33,256 nucleotides of DNA. Source: Microcystis wesenbergii FACHB-1317 (lineage in GTDB: Bacteria > Cyanobacteriota > Cyanobacteriia > Cyanobacteriales > Microcystaceae). Under the pieces are notes generated by a model that was not told where the DNA came from, ran no database searches, and worked only from the letters and a program-made list of their open reading frames with translations. Position numbers and translations under genes: made by a program. Each line of letters opens with the position of its first letter. Position 1 is the first letter of the stretch. Location of the stretch: NCBI RefSeq assembly GCF_014696875.1, contig NZ_JACJQV010000074.1:1-33256 (forward strand), in the 5' to 3' direction. Below are positions 14,459-22,646 of the stretch, one piece after another.

Positions 14459-15391
14459 ATGTTAAAAAAATTACTTAACCGTATGCAAACCGAACAGGGT
14501 AGAAAAAATATTAAATTTGCCCTGGCCAGAAAAATATTCAATCCCCTCTTAAGAAATATCGGCTACACCCTAATTACTGACCATTTTTATCAGCCGATAC
14601 CCAACCGTCAGGAAATTATGAGATACGCGGGCAAAGAAAGGCCTCTTAGCTCAATTGAATGGCATCTAGACAAGCAAACTGAACTGGTTAAATATTTACT
14701 AGAAAAATATGCTTTAGAATTTAACAATAAAGAAATTTTTTCAGCGTTTGGTTATTCCGAAGAAAGTTCTGGCCTCATTAGTGGCGATGCAGAATTCCTC
14801 TATGCTATGGTCAGAGAAAAAAAACCCGATCGGGTAATTGAAATTGGCTCGGGTGGTAGCACTAAGATTATCGCCGCAGCTTTAAGAATGAATTTTATAG
14901 AAAATTCCCAAAAATCACAACTGATCTCGATCGAGCCTTATCCTCAAGATTTTTTAAAAGACTTTGCTAATGTTAGTAAAGATTTTCTAGAATTTAGTTT
15001 GCTTACCCAGAAAGTAGAATCCGTAGATTTGTCTGTTTTTGAATCCCTGCAAGCTAATGATATTCTGTTCTTTGATTTTAGTCATGTGTTTAAGTGTGGT
15101 AGTGATGTGGAGTTTGAATTTCTTCAAGTTTATCCCCGTTTGCAAACAGGGGTTTTAGTGCATATTCACGATATATTTTTTCCCTATGATTATCCCATCG
15201 AATGGAATCTCAAAGAATCACGATACTGGAACGAGCAATACTTTTTAGAGACCTTTATACAATTTAACAAAAAGTTTGAAATTTTGGCATCCTTATCTAT
15301 GGTATCTTCTTATAAGAATTCTGTGTTTCTTGATAATATCAATGCTTATAATGAAGAGCGATTACCCGGTTCTTTCTGGATGATTGCTTGA
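14459..15391 (+). CDS. Class I SAM-dependent methyltransferase (Methyltransf_24-like)
   Basis: The 310-residue protein has its SAM motif in PDRVIEIGSGGSTKIIAAAL (about 123-142), an acidic LISIEPYP motif, and DILFFDFSHVFKCGSDVEFEF followed by VLVHIHDIFFPYDYP. This His/Asp block is typical of Methyltransf_24 proteins in polysaccharide clusters. The N-terminal 90 residues are a helical extension without a known domain. ATG 14459 is preferred over the TTG at 14453 because AAAGG at 14448-14452 is 6 bases upstream of the ATG. Acceptor unknown. The gene is isolated on both sides by non-coding DNA carrying the 37-bp repeats. Confidence 0.85.
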   Translation: MLKKLLNRMQTEQGRKNIKFALARKIFNPLLRNIGYTLITDHFYQPIPNRQEIMRYAGKERPLSSIEWHLDKQTELVKYLLEKYALEFNNKEIFSAFGYSEESSGLISGDAEFLYAMVREKKPDRVIEIGSGGSTKIIAAALRMNFIENSQKSQLISIEPYPQDFLKDFANVSKDFLEFSLLTQKVESVDLSVFESLQANDILFFDFSHVFKCGSDVEFEFLQVYPRLQTGVLVHIHDIFFPYDYPIEWNLKESRYWNEQYFLETFIQFNKKFEILASLSMVSSYKNSVFLDNINAYNEERLPGSFWMIA

Positions 15392-15404
15392 AGATTGATC
15401 GCCT

Positions 15405-15441
15405 GAATCGGGTCTTGAACTGGTTAGTTAATTAAATTGCC
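15405..15441 (+). repeat. 37-bp direct repeat, copy 2
   Basis: This segment begins GAATCGGGTCTTGAACTGG, 13 bases after the methyltransferase stop. It differs from copy 1 at three positions. Sequence beyond the 37 bases is unrelated on both sides. Confidence 0.8.
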
Positions 15442-15562
15442 TGTAATTAGCCACAGTAGGAAGCGGGGATTATTGAGAATAAAGTAACCCTTAAACCCTA
15501 GATAGATAGGACAAAATCTGTTAAAACTAATTTAAAAGTTCCGGTTGTCACTGTCGATAAAT

Positions 15563-17071
15563 ATGAGAAACGAAACCAAATTGTTAGAAGTCCGGATTAT
15601 TAGATTGGCAATCTACCTTTTGCCTTTTGTTAGCCTGGCATTTAATGAACCTGGGTTGGGATTTATAGAGCCAGCACTTGTTCCAATTTTGATAGTATTT
15701 ATTCTATCGATATTTTTGCGGGGATTTCAGTTTAAACGAGCCTTTGGGAAAAGCACATATATAAATCTTATTATATTTTTCTTGTTCTTGATTATCATAT
15801 CAACATTTTTTAGTTTTATTACAGATAATTTTTACAGTATCACAAAATCTTTAGGAGTTTTAATATCGCTTCTAATTCTCTTTTCTGTTTATTATACTGT
15901 ATCATGGGTAACAACAAATCCTGCTACTTCAAAAATATTAGCCCAAGACTTTGTGAGGGTATCTGTATTTATTTGCTCTATGGTTGTTTTACAATTTTTC
16001 ATAGTTTCCTTTACTGGTAGGGATTATGTAGTTGGTACCCTAGCTTCTATAGCTCGGCTTCTCCCCTATTCAGTGAGGGTTGATGCGGCGGATGAGGATT
16101 ATTCTCTGTCTTTAGGGGGAGGACGGCATTCAGGAGTACTTACTGAACCTGGAGATATAGGAATTTATGCTATGCCAGCCTTCGCAATTATTAGCCAGAT
16201 GCTATTGTCAGGATATTTAAAAAAAAACAAGAGGATTTTTGCAACTATCTCCTTGATTATTATTGTAACTTCTGTCACCTTAACTCAGTCAGTAACAAAC
16301 ATATTTGCTCTCTCTTTACTGATAGCTTATTTTATTTTTATTAATCGAAAATGGCGAATTAGAAAATTTTCAAAACAAAGTTTAATACAATTATGTTTAA
16401 CTAAAGTTATTCCTTTGTTTGCAATTATATTCTTTTTGGTGATTGTTCTATTTACCTATAAAGAGGATATTAATCAATTTAGTCCAACTATTGGCTCTAG
16501 ACTTGATGAATTAGAACTTTTCTGGAGTTCGGGAAAATTTATCGATCCTTTTGCTTTAAAAGATAGTGAAATCACAAATATAAGTGTGGGAGCTATTTTA
16601 AACAGTTATAGTACCGCAATCTATGCTTTAAAAAAAAATCCTTTGCTAGGAATTGGCTTAGGTAATTTTGCTTATGCTTTTCAGGAGGCTGCGCCTTTAA
16701 AAGCAGGCATTTTAGCTCGTCTAAACCAACATGACGGCTATTCTATGCTATCCCGACTAATCGTTGAAACTGGGTTAGCAGGACTCATAATCTTTATCTA
16801 TATCTTTGGCAGTAGAGCAAGTCAAATCAGAGACCTTATAGCTGAAAGCAAACTGACTGCGAATCCTTACCTAAGAAATGTTTATGAGCATTGGGCTAAA
16901 CTTGGCGTAGCAATCTCTTTAGGTGCTATGGCAGAATTAGCATTTGTAATGCTCAACCGTCCTAGTTACTGGAATATTGTCTTGCCTTTGCTATTTGGGA
17001 TTTGTTTTAAATCAAACTTTTTTGCTTTCATTAGGGAAAGGGAAGGAATGGAAATGAAACGATTTGACTAG
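15563..17071 (+). CDS. O-antigen ligase/polymerase (Wzy/WaaL) family membrane protein
   Basis: From ATG 15563 the protein has 502 residues; a TTG at 15545 adds six. About 10-12 membrane segments are separated by one large loop in the C-terminal half. The loop holds LGIGLGNFAYAFQEA and LNQHDGYSMLSRLIVETGLAGLIIF. That is the G-x-G-x-N-F, H..Y and E.G..G pattern of the O-antigen ligase family (PF04932). GVLTEPGDIGIYAMPAFAI is an earlier conserved turn. Members either polymerise repeat units or ligate polymer to an acceptor, and sequence alone does not decide. With the EpsG-like protein at 9054 this makes two candidate polymerases for one flippase. Confidence 0.83.
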   Translation: MRNETKLLEVRIIRLAIYLLPFVSLAFNEPGLGFIEPALVPILIVFILSIFLRGFQFKRAFGKSTYINLIIFFLFLIIISTFFSFITDNFYSITKSLGVLISLLILFSVYYTVSWVTTNPATSKILAQDFVRVSVFICSMVVLQFFIVSFTGRDYVVGTLASIARLLPYSVRVDAADEDYSLSLGGGRHSGVLTEPGDIGIYAMPAFAIISQMLLSGYLKKNKRIFATISLIIIVTSVTLTQSVTNIFALSLLIAYFIFINRKWRIRKFSKQSLIQLCLTKVIPLFAIIFFLVIVLFTYKEDINQFSPTIGSRLDELELFWSSGKFIDPFALKDSEITNISVGAILNSYSTAIYALKKNPLLGIGLGNFAYAFQEAAPLKAGILARLNQHDGYSMLSRLIVETGLAGLIIFIYIFGSRASQIRDLIAESKLTANPYLRNVYEHWAKLGVAISLGAMAELAFVMLNRPSYWNIVLPLLFGICFKSNFFAFIREREGMEMKRFD

Positions 17072-17120
17072 ATTTACTTAATTAGGGTACAATGTCTAAA
17101 GTTATTTTCTAGGATAACCA

Positions 17121-17936
17121 ATGAGCCAAATAAGCGAGATTAGTTATGTGATTCCAACATTGAATAGTGCTGCTACACTGGATATGACTCTGCTCTCTTT
17201 ACGATCGCAGAAAGACGTAGATGTTAATATCATCGTAGCAGACAGCGGCTCAACCGATGGTACTCTAGAGATATGTAAACGCTGGAATGTCAAAACTTTG
17301 TACGCTGAACCGGGCAATATGTATCGAGCAATTAACACTGGGCTACGGGAATGTTATACGGAATGGCTGGGCTACATTAATTCCGATGATTGGTTATATC
17401 CAGATAGCGTGAATCGACTAACGACTTTTGGAAAAGATACCAAAGCAGATATAGTCTATGGAAGTTGTGACTATACTGATGGTTATGGTCGTTTCGTCTA
17501 TTCTATGTCCGCCGCTAGACCCGATCAATTGCTTCCACTGTTCCGAATGGGGATATTTGGCTTTGCTCAACCGGCGGCGATCTTTCGTAATAGAGTTTAC
17601 CAAAAGCTCAAGGGGTTTAAAGAAGATTATTCTTTAAGTTCGGACGCTGATTTTTACCTGAGAGCTTTGTTATCGAATTTAAAATTTTCTCGGTTTTCTG
17701 GTGAAAGTATAAGTTGTTTTCGGATTCATGAAAACCAATTGACGCATAAGAAAAGAGAAGCTATGGAAGCTGAAAAACAGCAAATCTATTCACCCATTCA
17801 ACCTGCTCAATTACAAGACTGGGTGGTATTCACACAATGGAGATTAAATAACTTACCTCATTACATAATGAGATTTTTAAGACAATCCTCGTTGGCAGTT
17901 CAAATGAAAATAACTAGGTCTACAGACTACAGATGA
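17121..17936 (+). CDS. GT2 family glycosyltransferase
   Basis: The 271-residue GT-A enzyme reads ISYVIPTLNSAATLDMTLLSL, VNIIVADSGSTDGTLEIC, EPGNMYRAINTGLREC and WLGYINSDDWLYPDSV, where SDD is the metal-binding DXD equivalent. GSCDYTDGYGRF and FGFAQPAAIFRNRVYQKLKGF follow, then an acceptor-side DADFYLRAL (catalytic Asp). The family signature is complete. Its stop overlaps by 4 bases an in-frame ATG (17933) of the next gene, so the two are likely translated together. Sugar specificity unknown. Confidence 0.92.
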   Translation: MSQISEISYVIPTLNSAATLDMTLLSLRSQKDVDVNIIVADSGSTDGTLEICKRWNVKTLYAEPGNMYRAINTGLRECYTEWLGYINSDDWLYPDSVNRLTTFGKDTKADIVYGSCDYTDGYGRFVYSMSAARPDQLLPLFRMGIFGFAQPAAIFRNRVYQKLKGFKEDYSLSSDADFYLRALLSNLKFSRFSGESISCFRIHENQLTHKKREAMEAEKQQIYSPIQPAQLQDWVVFTQWRLNNLPHYIMRFLRQSSLAVQMKITRSTDYR

Positions 17937-17959
17937 TTAATCAGTTAGAGGAAAAAAGC

Positions 17960-18907
17960 ATGAACAAGCTAGAATTTATATGCCCGGAATGCCAGTCAAG
18001 ATTCAATTTCCAACAAGATAAGATTGTCTGTACTGAAGGACATGAATTTCTTGTTAAACATGGCATCTATGATCTTTTGCCTAAAGCAACAAAAGAAATA
18101 GTCAAACAAGATGCTATTTATCACGGTAGTGTATCAGATTTATGGCTCGATCTAGCCCAGCTAGAAACATTAAGAAACTTGCATTTTCATCAAAAGATAG
18201 TAAATTTCATTGCTAATCATAGTCAAGTCAATTCAACAATCTTAGAACTTGGAGGTGGAATCGGTTTTGATTTAGAACTTTTTATCAAAACTGAAGCCAG
18301 TTTTAAAGAATATGTTTTTTCAGAAGTAGCAGAAGAAAGTTTATTTTATGTATTAAAAAAACACTCAGAAAGAAAATTAGAGAAAATTATTTATGCGAGA
18401 ATAGATGCTCATCATATTCCCTTTGCCGATGAATCCTTTGATATTGTTTACATGATAGCGGCTTTGCATCATTTACACGATCTTAACATTGCATTACAGG
18501 AGATGAAAAGAGTTTTAAAACCTAATGGCTTTCTAATTTTTGGAATTGAACCAAATATTAATATCAATAAATTATTATCTTCAATAATTCTTCGATCTCG
18601 AAACATATTACCAGACAAAGAGCATTCTCCTGCTGATGAAGAAGCCGAAGGATTTTCATTGTCAGAATTTAACCAGATAGCTAAAGTGTATAACTTAGAA
18701 TTAGTTTCAATAGAACCTGTTTGGTTAACCACAGGAATCACGCATTACGCCTTAGAGTTTATATACAGGTTGCTACGTCTCAAAAAGAGAATTAAACTTC
18801 CCTTTTTAATGGAGAAGCTTTTTTTAGTAACAGACTCATTACTGTTTTTAATTCCTGGCATGAGTAACTTCAGTTGGCACTACACAGTTATTTATAAGAA
18901 AAATTGA
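17960..18907 (+). CDS. SAM-dependent methyltransferase with N-terminal zinc-ribbon-like segment
   Basis: The 315-residue protein opens with FICPECQSRFNF and CTEGHEFLVKHGIYDLLP, a Trm112-like zinc segment (Cys8, Cys11, Cys24, His27) often fused to methyltransferases. The catalytic domain has STILELGGGIGFDLELF, YARIDAHHIPFADESFDIVYMIAALHHL and MKRVLKPNGFLIFGIEP. ATG 17960 is preferred because AGAGGA lies 8 bases upstream; ATG 17933 overlaps the GT2 stop and would add nine residues. The hydrophobic C-terminus may sit at the membrane. The stop codon lies inside the first unit of a 20-bp tandem duplication. Substrate unknown. Confidence 0.87.
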   Translation: MNKLEFICPECQSRFNFQQDKIVCTEGHEFLVKHGIYDLLPKATKEIVKQDAIYHGSVSDLWLDLAQLETLRNLHFHQKIVNFIANHSQVNSTILELGGGIGFDLELFIKTEASFKEYVFSEVAEESLFYVLKKHSERKLEKIIYARIDAHHIPFADESFDIVYMIAALHHLHDLNIALQEMKRVLKPNGFLIFGIEPNININKLLSSIILRSRNILPDKEHSPADEEAEGFSLSEFNQIAKVYNLELVSIEPVWLTTGITHYALEFIYRLLRLKKRIKLPFLMEKLFLVTDSLLFLIPGMSNFSWHYTVIYKKN

Positions 18908-18928
18908 GTATTTATAAGAAAAATTGAG
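18889..18928 (+). repeat. 20-bp perfect tandem duplication across a stop codon
   Basis: TATTTATAAGAAAAATTGAG occurs twice in a row (18889-18908 and 18909-18928). The first copy encodes the last residues (IYKKN) and stop of the methyltransferase. The second copy lies in the gap before the next gene. Confidence 0.95.
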
Positions 18929-18943
18929 GCCGATTTTTTCAAT

Positions 18944-20071
18944 ATGAATAATAATACTTTTATCAACTTTTGTCCTCGCCTACACCCAGATCATGGGGGT
19001 ACTTACACTGCTGCATCTCTGTTTCGTAGAGCCGTAGAGAGTTATTTTGTTGACTTACAAATGCCTGGATACGATAGTCCTAGCGAAGCAGATTATACTG
19101 TTTCTGGTTCTATCAACCCCTTCACGGCACTGATAAAATCAAGTTTTCCTAGCTTTTTCTCTTTCATTCCAGAAAAAGTTAAGGAAAAGACATCAGGAGT
19201 AATTGTACATGGTGCTTTTTTAGCTCATTTTTCCTATGCTTATCAACTATCACGCCATCTTAAGGTTCCGCTTTATTTAGTCCCTCATGGAACAACCGAT
19301 CCTTATGTCTTTTCCTATGACAAACTAAAAAAAAGAATCTGGCTGGAAATGATTGGCAAGCCAGCAACACATCATGCAAAAAAAATCATATTTTCAACGG
19401 CATTGGAACGGGATAAATCAATTTTACCTTTTGCTAAAAATAAGGGGAATATTTGTACTTTTTCTGTTGAAAATCCTAAGGATATTGATAAGATTTTATG
19501 TCGGAGATGGCTTAGACAGAAATTGGGACTATCTGACGAAGAGAAAATCTTACTTTATTTTGGCAAATATGATAAATTTAAGCACCCCTTAGAAACCTTA
19601 AGAAGTTTTGTCAAGGTTAAGCCTAAAAACTGGAATTTTTTAATCATGGGTTATGGACAGGATGAATCATTAAAAGAGAAAATTGTCTCTTATTCAAGTC
19701 TTCCTAATGTATTCATACATTCACCAGTTTTTGATCAAGAAAAGTGGAAGTTCTTGTCTGGTTCGGATTTATTTGTCTTATTTTCACATCGAGAAAATTT
19801 TGGCTTTTCGGTGGCTGAAGCTGCTTCCGTTGGCTTACCAGTATATATTTCAACAGGAGTAGATATTCACCCATTTTTTGAAGATGAACGTGAAAGATTA
19901 GTCTTCGATATTAGCACTGAACAGGATATAGAAAAGGCACTATCCACCCTTGATAAAATTAGCGATGATGATTTACGATATCTAGGTTCCTTTTGTAGAG
20001 AAATAGCCCTTAAAAATTTTAGCTTCGAGCAATTTTCTGGAAATGTCAAAAATATACTTTTTGACATTTGA
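18944..20071 (+). CDS. GT4-like glycosyltransferase
   Basis: The 375-residue GT-B type enzyme has FCPRLHPDHGGTYTAASLFRRAV at the N-terminus, VIVHGAFLAHFSYAYQLSRHL and PLYLVPHGTTDPYV in the first domain, and KILLYFGKYDKFKHPLETL and NVFIHSPVF in the second. The nucleotide-sugar block is DLFVLFSHRENFGFSVAEAASVGLPVYIS, with the E(x7)E pattern slightly altered. A perfect 12-bp inverted repeat covers its last codons and stop. Donor and acceptor are unknown. Confidence 0.85.
   Translation: MNNNTFINFCPRLHPDHGGTYTAASLFRRAVESYFVDLQMPGYDSPSEADYTVSGSINPFTALIKSSFPSFFSFIPEKVKEKTSGVIVHGAFLAHFSYAYQLSRHLKVPLYLVPHGTTDPYVFSYDKLKKRIWLEMIGKPATHHAKKIIFSTALERDKSILPFAKNKGNICTFSVENPKDIDKILCRRWLRQKLGLSDEEKILLYFGKYDKFKHPLETLRSFVKVKPKNWNFLIMGYGQDESLKEKIVSYSSLPNVFIHSPVFDQEKWKFLSGSDLFVLFSHRENFGFSVAEAASVGLPVYISTGVDIHPFFEDERERLVFDISTEQDIEKALSTLDKISDDDLRYLGSFCREIALKNFSFEQFSGNVKNILFDI
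20041..20069. terminator. 12-bp perfect hairpin at the end of the GT4 gene
   Basis: AAATGTCAAAAA and TTTTTGACATTT flank the 5-base loop TATAC, covering the final codons up to the first base of the stop. It is AT-rich without a clear downstream U-run, so it is a candidate 3'-end structure only. Confidence 0.4.
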
Positions 20072-20110
20072 AGTTTTGATATGGTAAAGTAAGGGAGCAT
20101 CTCACATTTG

Positions 20111-20132
20111 CATTAAGCATAAATGCTTAATG
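20111..20132. repeat. Inverted repeat CATTAAGCAT / ATGCTTAATG
   Basis: Two perfect 10-bp arms are separated by two bases (20121-20122) in the 207-base gap before the GT39 gene. It could be an operator or an RNA hairpin. There is no promoter in a fixed relation to it that I can identify. Confidence 0.6.
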
Positions 20133-20162
20133 AGGTAAATAAAAAAGTTAAAAAATAGAATC

Positions 20163-20282
20163 ATGGGTGCAGGGCTAATAAATATGTGCAAAATAGCCGA
20201 AAAAGTTTCATCGATTACAGGCATCGATATATTGACAGATGTATCTAAGAGTAAAATCAGCACAGGAACAGCGTTATTATGA
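20163..20282 (+). CDS. Possible 39-residue peptide coupled to the GT39 gene
   Basis: The short frame begins MGAGLINMCKIAEKVSSITG, is followed by IDILTDVSKSKISTG, and ends with TGA at 20280-20282. Its stop overlaps the ATG of the GT39 gene as ATGA, the usual form of translational coupling. I do not recognise the peptide. It could be a leader, a remnant of a lost gene, or chance: codon use is ordinary and there is no strong ribosome binding site. Confidence 0.3.
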   Translation: MGAGLINMCKIAEKVSSITGIDILTDVSKSKISTGTALL

Positions 20283-21859
20283 AGGTCACATTTTTAAGCC
20301 CAAAAAAAAGAGAAATATTAGTCATTTTACTAGCTTTTATTTTTGTGCTAAGCATTTACCTAATTGGCATAAGACAAAGCTCTAAAAGTACAGCTCATGA
20401 GAGACAAAACCAAACTCTGGAAATTTCCCGACAAATTTATGAAAATGGATTACTTTCTTTTTGGCAGCCGAAAGCTAATTTTGCCAATATTTACGCCCCA
20501 CAGTATCCTCCATCACAATCCTATACCGTGATTCGTTTTGAATTTCCTTTCCATGGAGTATTGGGGTATTTATTTTCAAAAATTTTTGGATTTCACGGTT
20601 GGATTTATACAACTATATCCTTGCTTTTTTCTTTAATAACTATCGTATTTTCTTTGCTTTTCTTTCGTCTATTTAATGGATTTTATGCATCATCTTTTGG
20701 TTTATTGCTTTTAGTTTTATCCCCATTATTTTTACACTTTGGTCAGGTGGCCATGCCCGATATTGTAGCTTTAACCGGTCTAGTGACTAGCTTATACTTT
20801 GCTGGTTATACGGCCAATCGTGCTTCAACAATAGCTAATGACAGATGGACTTGGATTGGATTTTTGACATCAGCTATACTTTTCGCTGTTATCGGTGTGC
20901 TGGGGAAACCCAACCTAATCCCCTATGGATTACCTGTAGCTTTGCTGGCCATTAAGTCTTTCCGGCAAAGAAAAACAAAATTTATAGCGTTTTGCCTATA
21001 TTGGTTAATCGCGGTTATGGCCTTGGCCTTGTGGAACTTACTTATTTACTTAGACCCACCTGGTAGCTGGAATATTTTGAAGGCATCTGCCGCTCAAGCA
21101 CCATTGCTAAATTTGTTGCTGAGTCCAAGTTTTTACATTAAAACTATAAGTTGGGCTACTCTTTTTGGCCTTGGTATTCCTGGAATAGTTTTCCTGTTTC
21201 CAGCTATTCCAGTAGTTTTCAGAGAGCGACGCTATCGCCTCTGGGTTCCGTCGGCTTTATTCAGTATAGGATTCGTTTATTTAAGTCAAAGAACTTATAT
21301 GATTAGGGAGCCACAATATACACTTATTGTTTTATTTTGGCTCATCTTTATTGCTGTTATTGGAATTAATGAGTTGACTATAAAAGGCTCAAAAATTTTA
21401 TCTTCAAAAATTTTTCTAGTAGTTTTCATGATTCACCTGCTCATGGTAACTTGGGGAACCTTATATTTAAAGGCGGATAAACTTCCCAACTCCGGTTCTC
21501 TTGTATCTATTGGTAATTTAATACCTCTACAGGCAAAAATAGTACAAATATCTCCATCCTATGGAGCAACTCCAACTTATTTTTTGAATCGTCAAACGGC
21601 TTTGTTTATGTCTAATGATAAAGAACCTATCCTAGAACTCAAGGATTACCAAGCTTTAGGTTATAACTATTTAATGTTTTTTGACTATTCTCTAAGTGCT
21701 AATTCATTTTCAGATATCGTTCAACAAAAACGGATTACTGTTGTAGCAAAATCCCTGGCTCCTCAAATTTATAATTATGCACAAAAACATTTTGATAAAG
21801 TCTTTGAATTAGATGGGGTTACTCTGTTTAAGATGGTAGATAACAATGAATCTCTATAA
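20279..21859 (+). CDS. GT39-like (ArnT/PMT family) membrane glycosyltransferase
   Basis: This 526-residue polytopic protein has a first membrane helix at about 12-31. A periplasmic loop then carries HERQNQTLEISRQIYENGL and FEFPFHGVLGYL, where the acidic and aromatic residues fit the catalytic loop of PMT_2/ArnT-type enzymes. FLHFGQVAMPDIVALTGLV is a second signature segment. GT39 enzymes transfer sugars from polyprenyl-phosphate donors on the outer face of the membrane. The C-terminal 120 residues form a soluble domain. The gene overlaps the next one, a 2OG oxygenase, by 14 bases. Confidence 0.85.
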   Translation: MKVTFLSPKKREILVILLAFIFVLSIYLIGIRQSSKSTAHERQNQTLEISRQIYENGLLSFWQPKANFANIYAPQYPPSQSYTVIRFEFPFHGVLGYLFSKIFGFHGWIYTTISLLFSLITIVFSLLFFRLFNGFYASSFGLLLLVLSPLFLHFGQVAMPDIVALTGLVTSLYFAGYTANRASTIANDRWTWIGFLTSAILFAVIGVLGKPNLIPYGLPVALLAIKSFRQRKTKFIAFCLYWLIAVMALALWNLLIYLDPPGSWNILKASAAQAPLLNLLLSPSFYIKTISWATLFGLGIPGIVFLFPAIPVVFRERRYRLWVPSALFSIGFVYLSQRTYMIREPQYTLIVLFWLIFIAVIGINELTIKGSKILSSKIFLVVFMIHLLMVTWGTLYLKADKLPNSGSLVSIGNLIPLQAKIVQISPSYGATPTYFLNRQTALFMSNDKEPILELKDYQALGYNYLMFFDYSLSANSFSDIVQQKRITVVAKSLAPQIYNYAQKHFDKVFELDGVTLFKMVDNNESL

Positions 21860-22436
21860 CCCGCTGCTTGAAGAAATTATTTATGCTTTTCAATATCCTA
21901 AAATTTTATCTCTGTTGAGTGAAATTACTGGAATACCTCAATTATTACCTGATGAATATTTGTATGCTGGTGGAATTAGCTTGATGGCTCGAGGGTGCTT
22001 CCTTAATCCTCACATAGATAATTCCCATGATAAAGACAGAAAGAATTACAGAGTTCTCAATTTACTGTATTATGTAACACCAGATTGGCAAGAGGGTTAT
22101 GGAGGCAATTTAGAACTGTGGGACAATGGATTAAAATCTCCTCAGAGGACAATTTGGAGCAAATTTAACAGGCTAGTAATTATGAAGACGGACAAAAGTT
22201 CATATCATTCTGTTAATCCGGTTATATATAATGGTTCGAGATGTTGTGTATCCAACTATTATTTCTCTCCCGTATCACCCGAAAGTGAAGATTATTTTCA
22301 TGTCACCTCTTTTCGAGGGCGACCCGAACAAAAACTTCGAGACTTGTGGCTACAAGCTGATATAGCTATTCGTAATAAGCTCCGTAAGGTTTTTCCTCAA
22401 GGGATTGTTAAACCTTGGCACAGGTACAAGAAGTAA
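21846..22436 (+). CDS. 2-oxoglutarate/Fe(II)-dependent oxygenase
   Basis: The 196-residue protein has the double-stranded beta-helix metal triad: His56 and Asp58 in LNPHIDNSHD and His121 in SSYHSVNPV. A likely 2-oxoglutarate-binding Arg132 lies in SRCCVSNYYFSP. YRVLNLLYYVTPDWQEGYGGNLELW is characteristic of prolyl-4-hydroxylase-like proteins found in polysaccharide clusters. Longer relatives carry 50-70 extra N-terminal residues, so this may be a short form. Its ATG lies inside the end of the GT39 gene (14-base overlap), implying coupled translation and perhaps hydroxylation of the same product. A sugar or lipid substrate is inference. Confidence 0.82.
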   Translation: MNLYNPLLEEIIYAFQYPKILSLLSEITGIPQLLPDEYLYAGGISLMARGCFLNPHIDNSHDKDRKNYRVLNLLYYVTPDWQEGYGGNLELWDNGLKSPQRTIWSKFNRLVIMKTDKSSYHSVNPVIYNGSRCCVSNYYFSPVSPESEDYFHVTSFRGRPEQKLRDLWLQADIAIRNKLRKVFPQGIVKPWHRYKK

Positions 22437-22465
22437 ATATATTATCCCTAATGTTTAACTTTATT

Positions 22466-22627
22466 GGTTCTTCCGAACCTGGGGGGAAAGATGTAAAAAA
22501 TAAAATCCCTGAAGTGTTTGCTGGACAAAGGATTGAGACATCTAAAGGATCATTTGAGCAACTTTTGCTATGATCTAGTCATAAAGAAACTTTCAGCAAT
22601 CTCCTTCATGGTAAGTTCGGTAAAACC
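22466..22627. mobile_element. Second ISL3-like MITE (162 bp), older copy
   Basis: Left end GGTTCTTCCGAACCT and inverted right end GGTTTTACCGAACTT agree at 12 of 15 positions. Flanks are ACTTTATT (22458-22465) and ACTGTATT (22628-22635), an 8-bp duplication with one difference. The ends and duplication size match the ISL3-type element at 1458-1643, but the interior is different. It lies directly upstream of the GT2 gene and supplies most of that gene's 5' region. It contains no intact gene. Confidence 0.65.
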
Positions 22628-22646
22628 ACTGTATTCCTCCAGAATT

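Noticed and set aside
22518-22646. Upstream TTG extension of the GT2 gene
   Set aside because: Most of it is encoded by MITE sequence, and homologous enzymes start at the MQLTASLVLYKN position.
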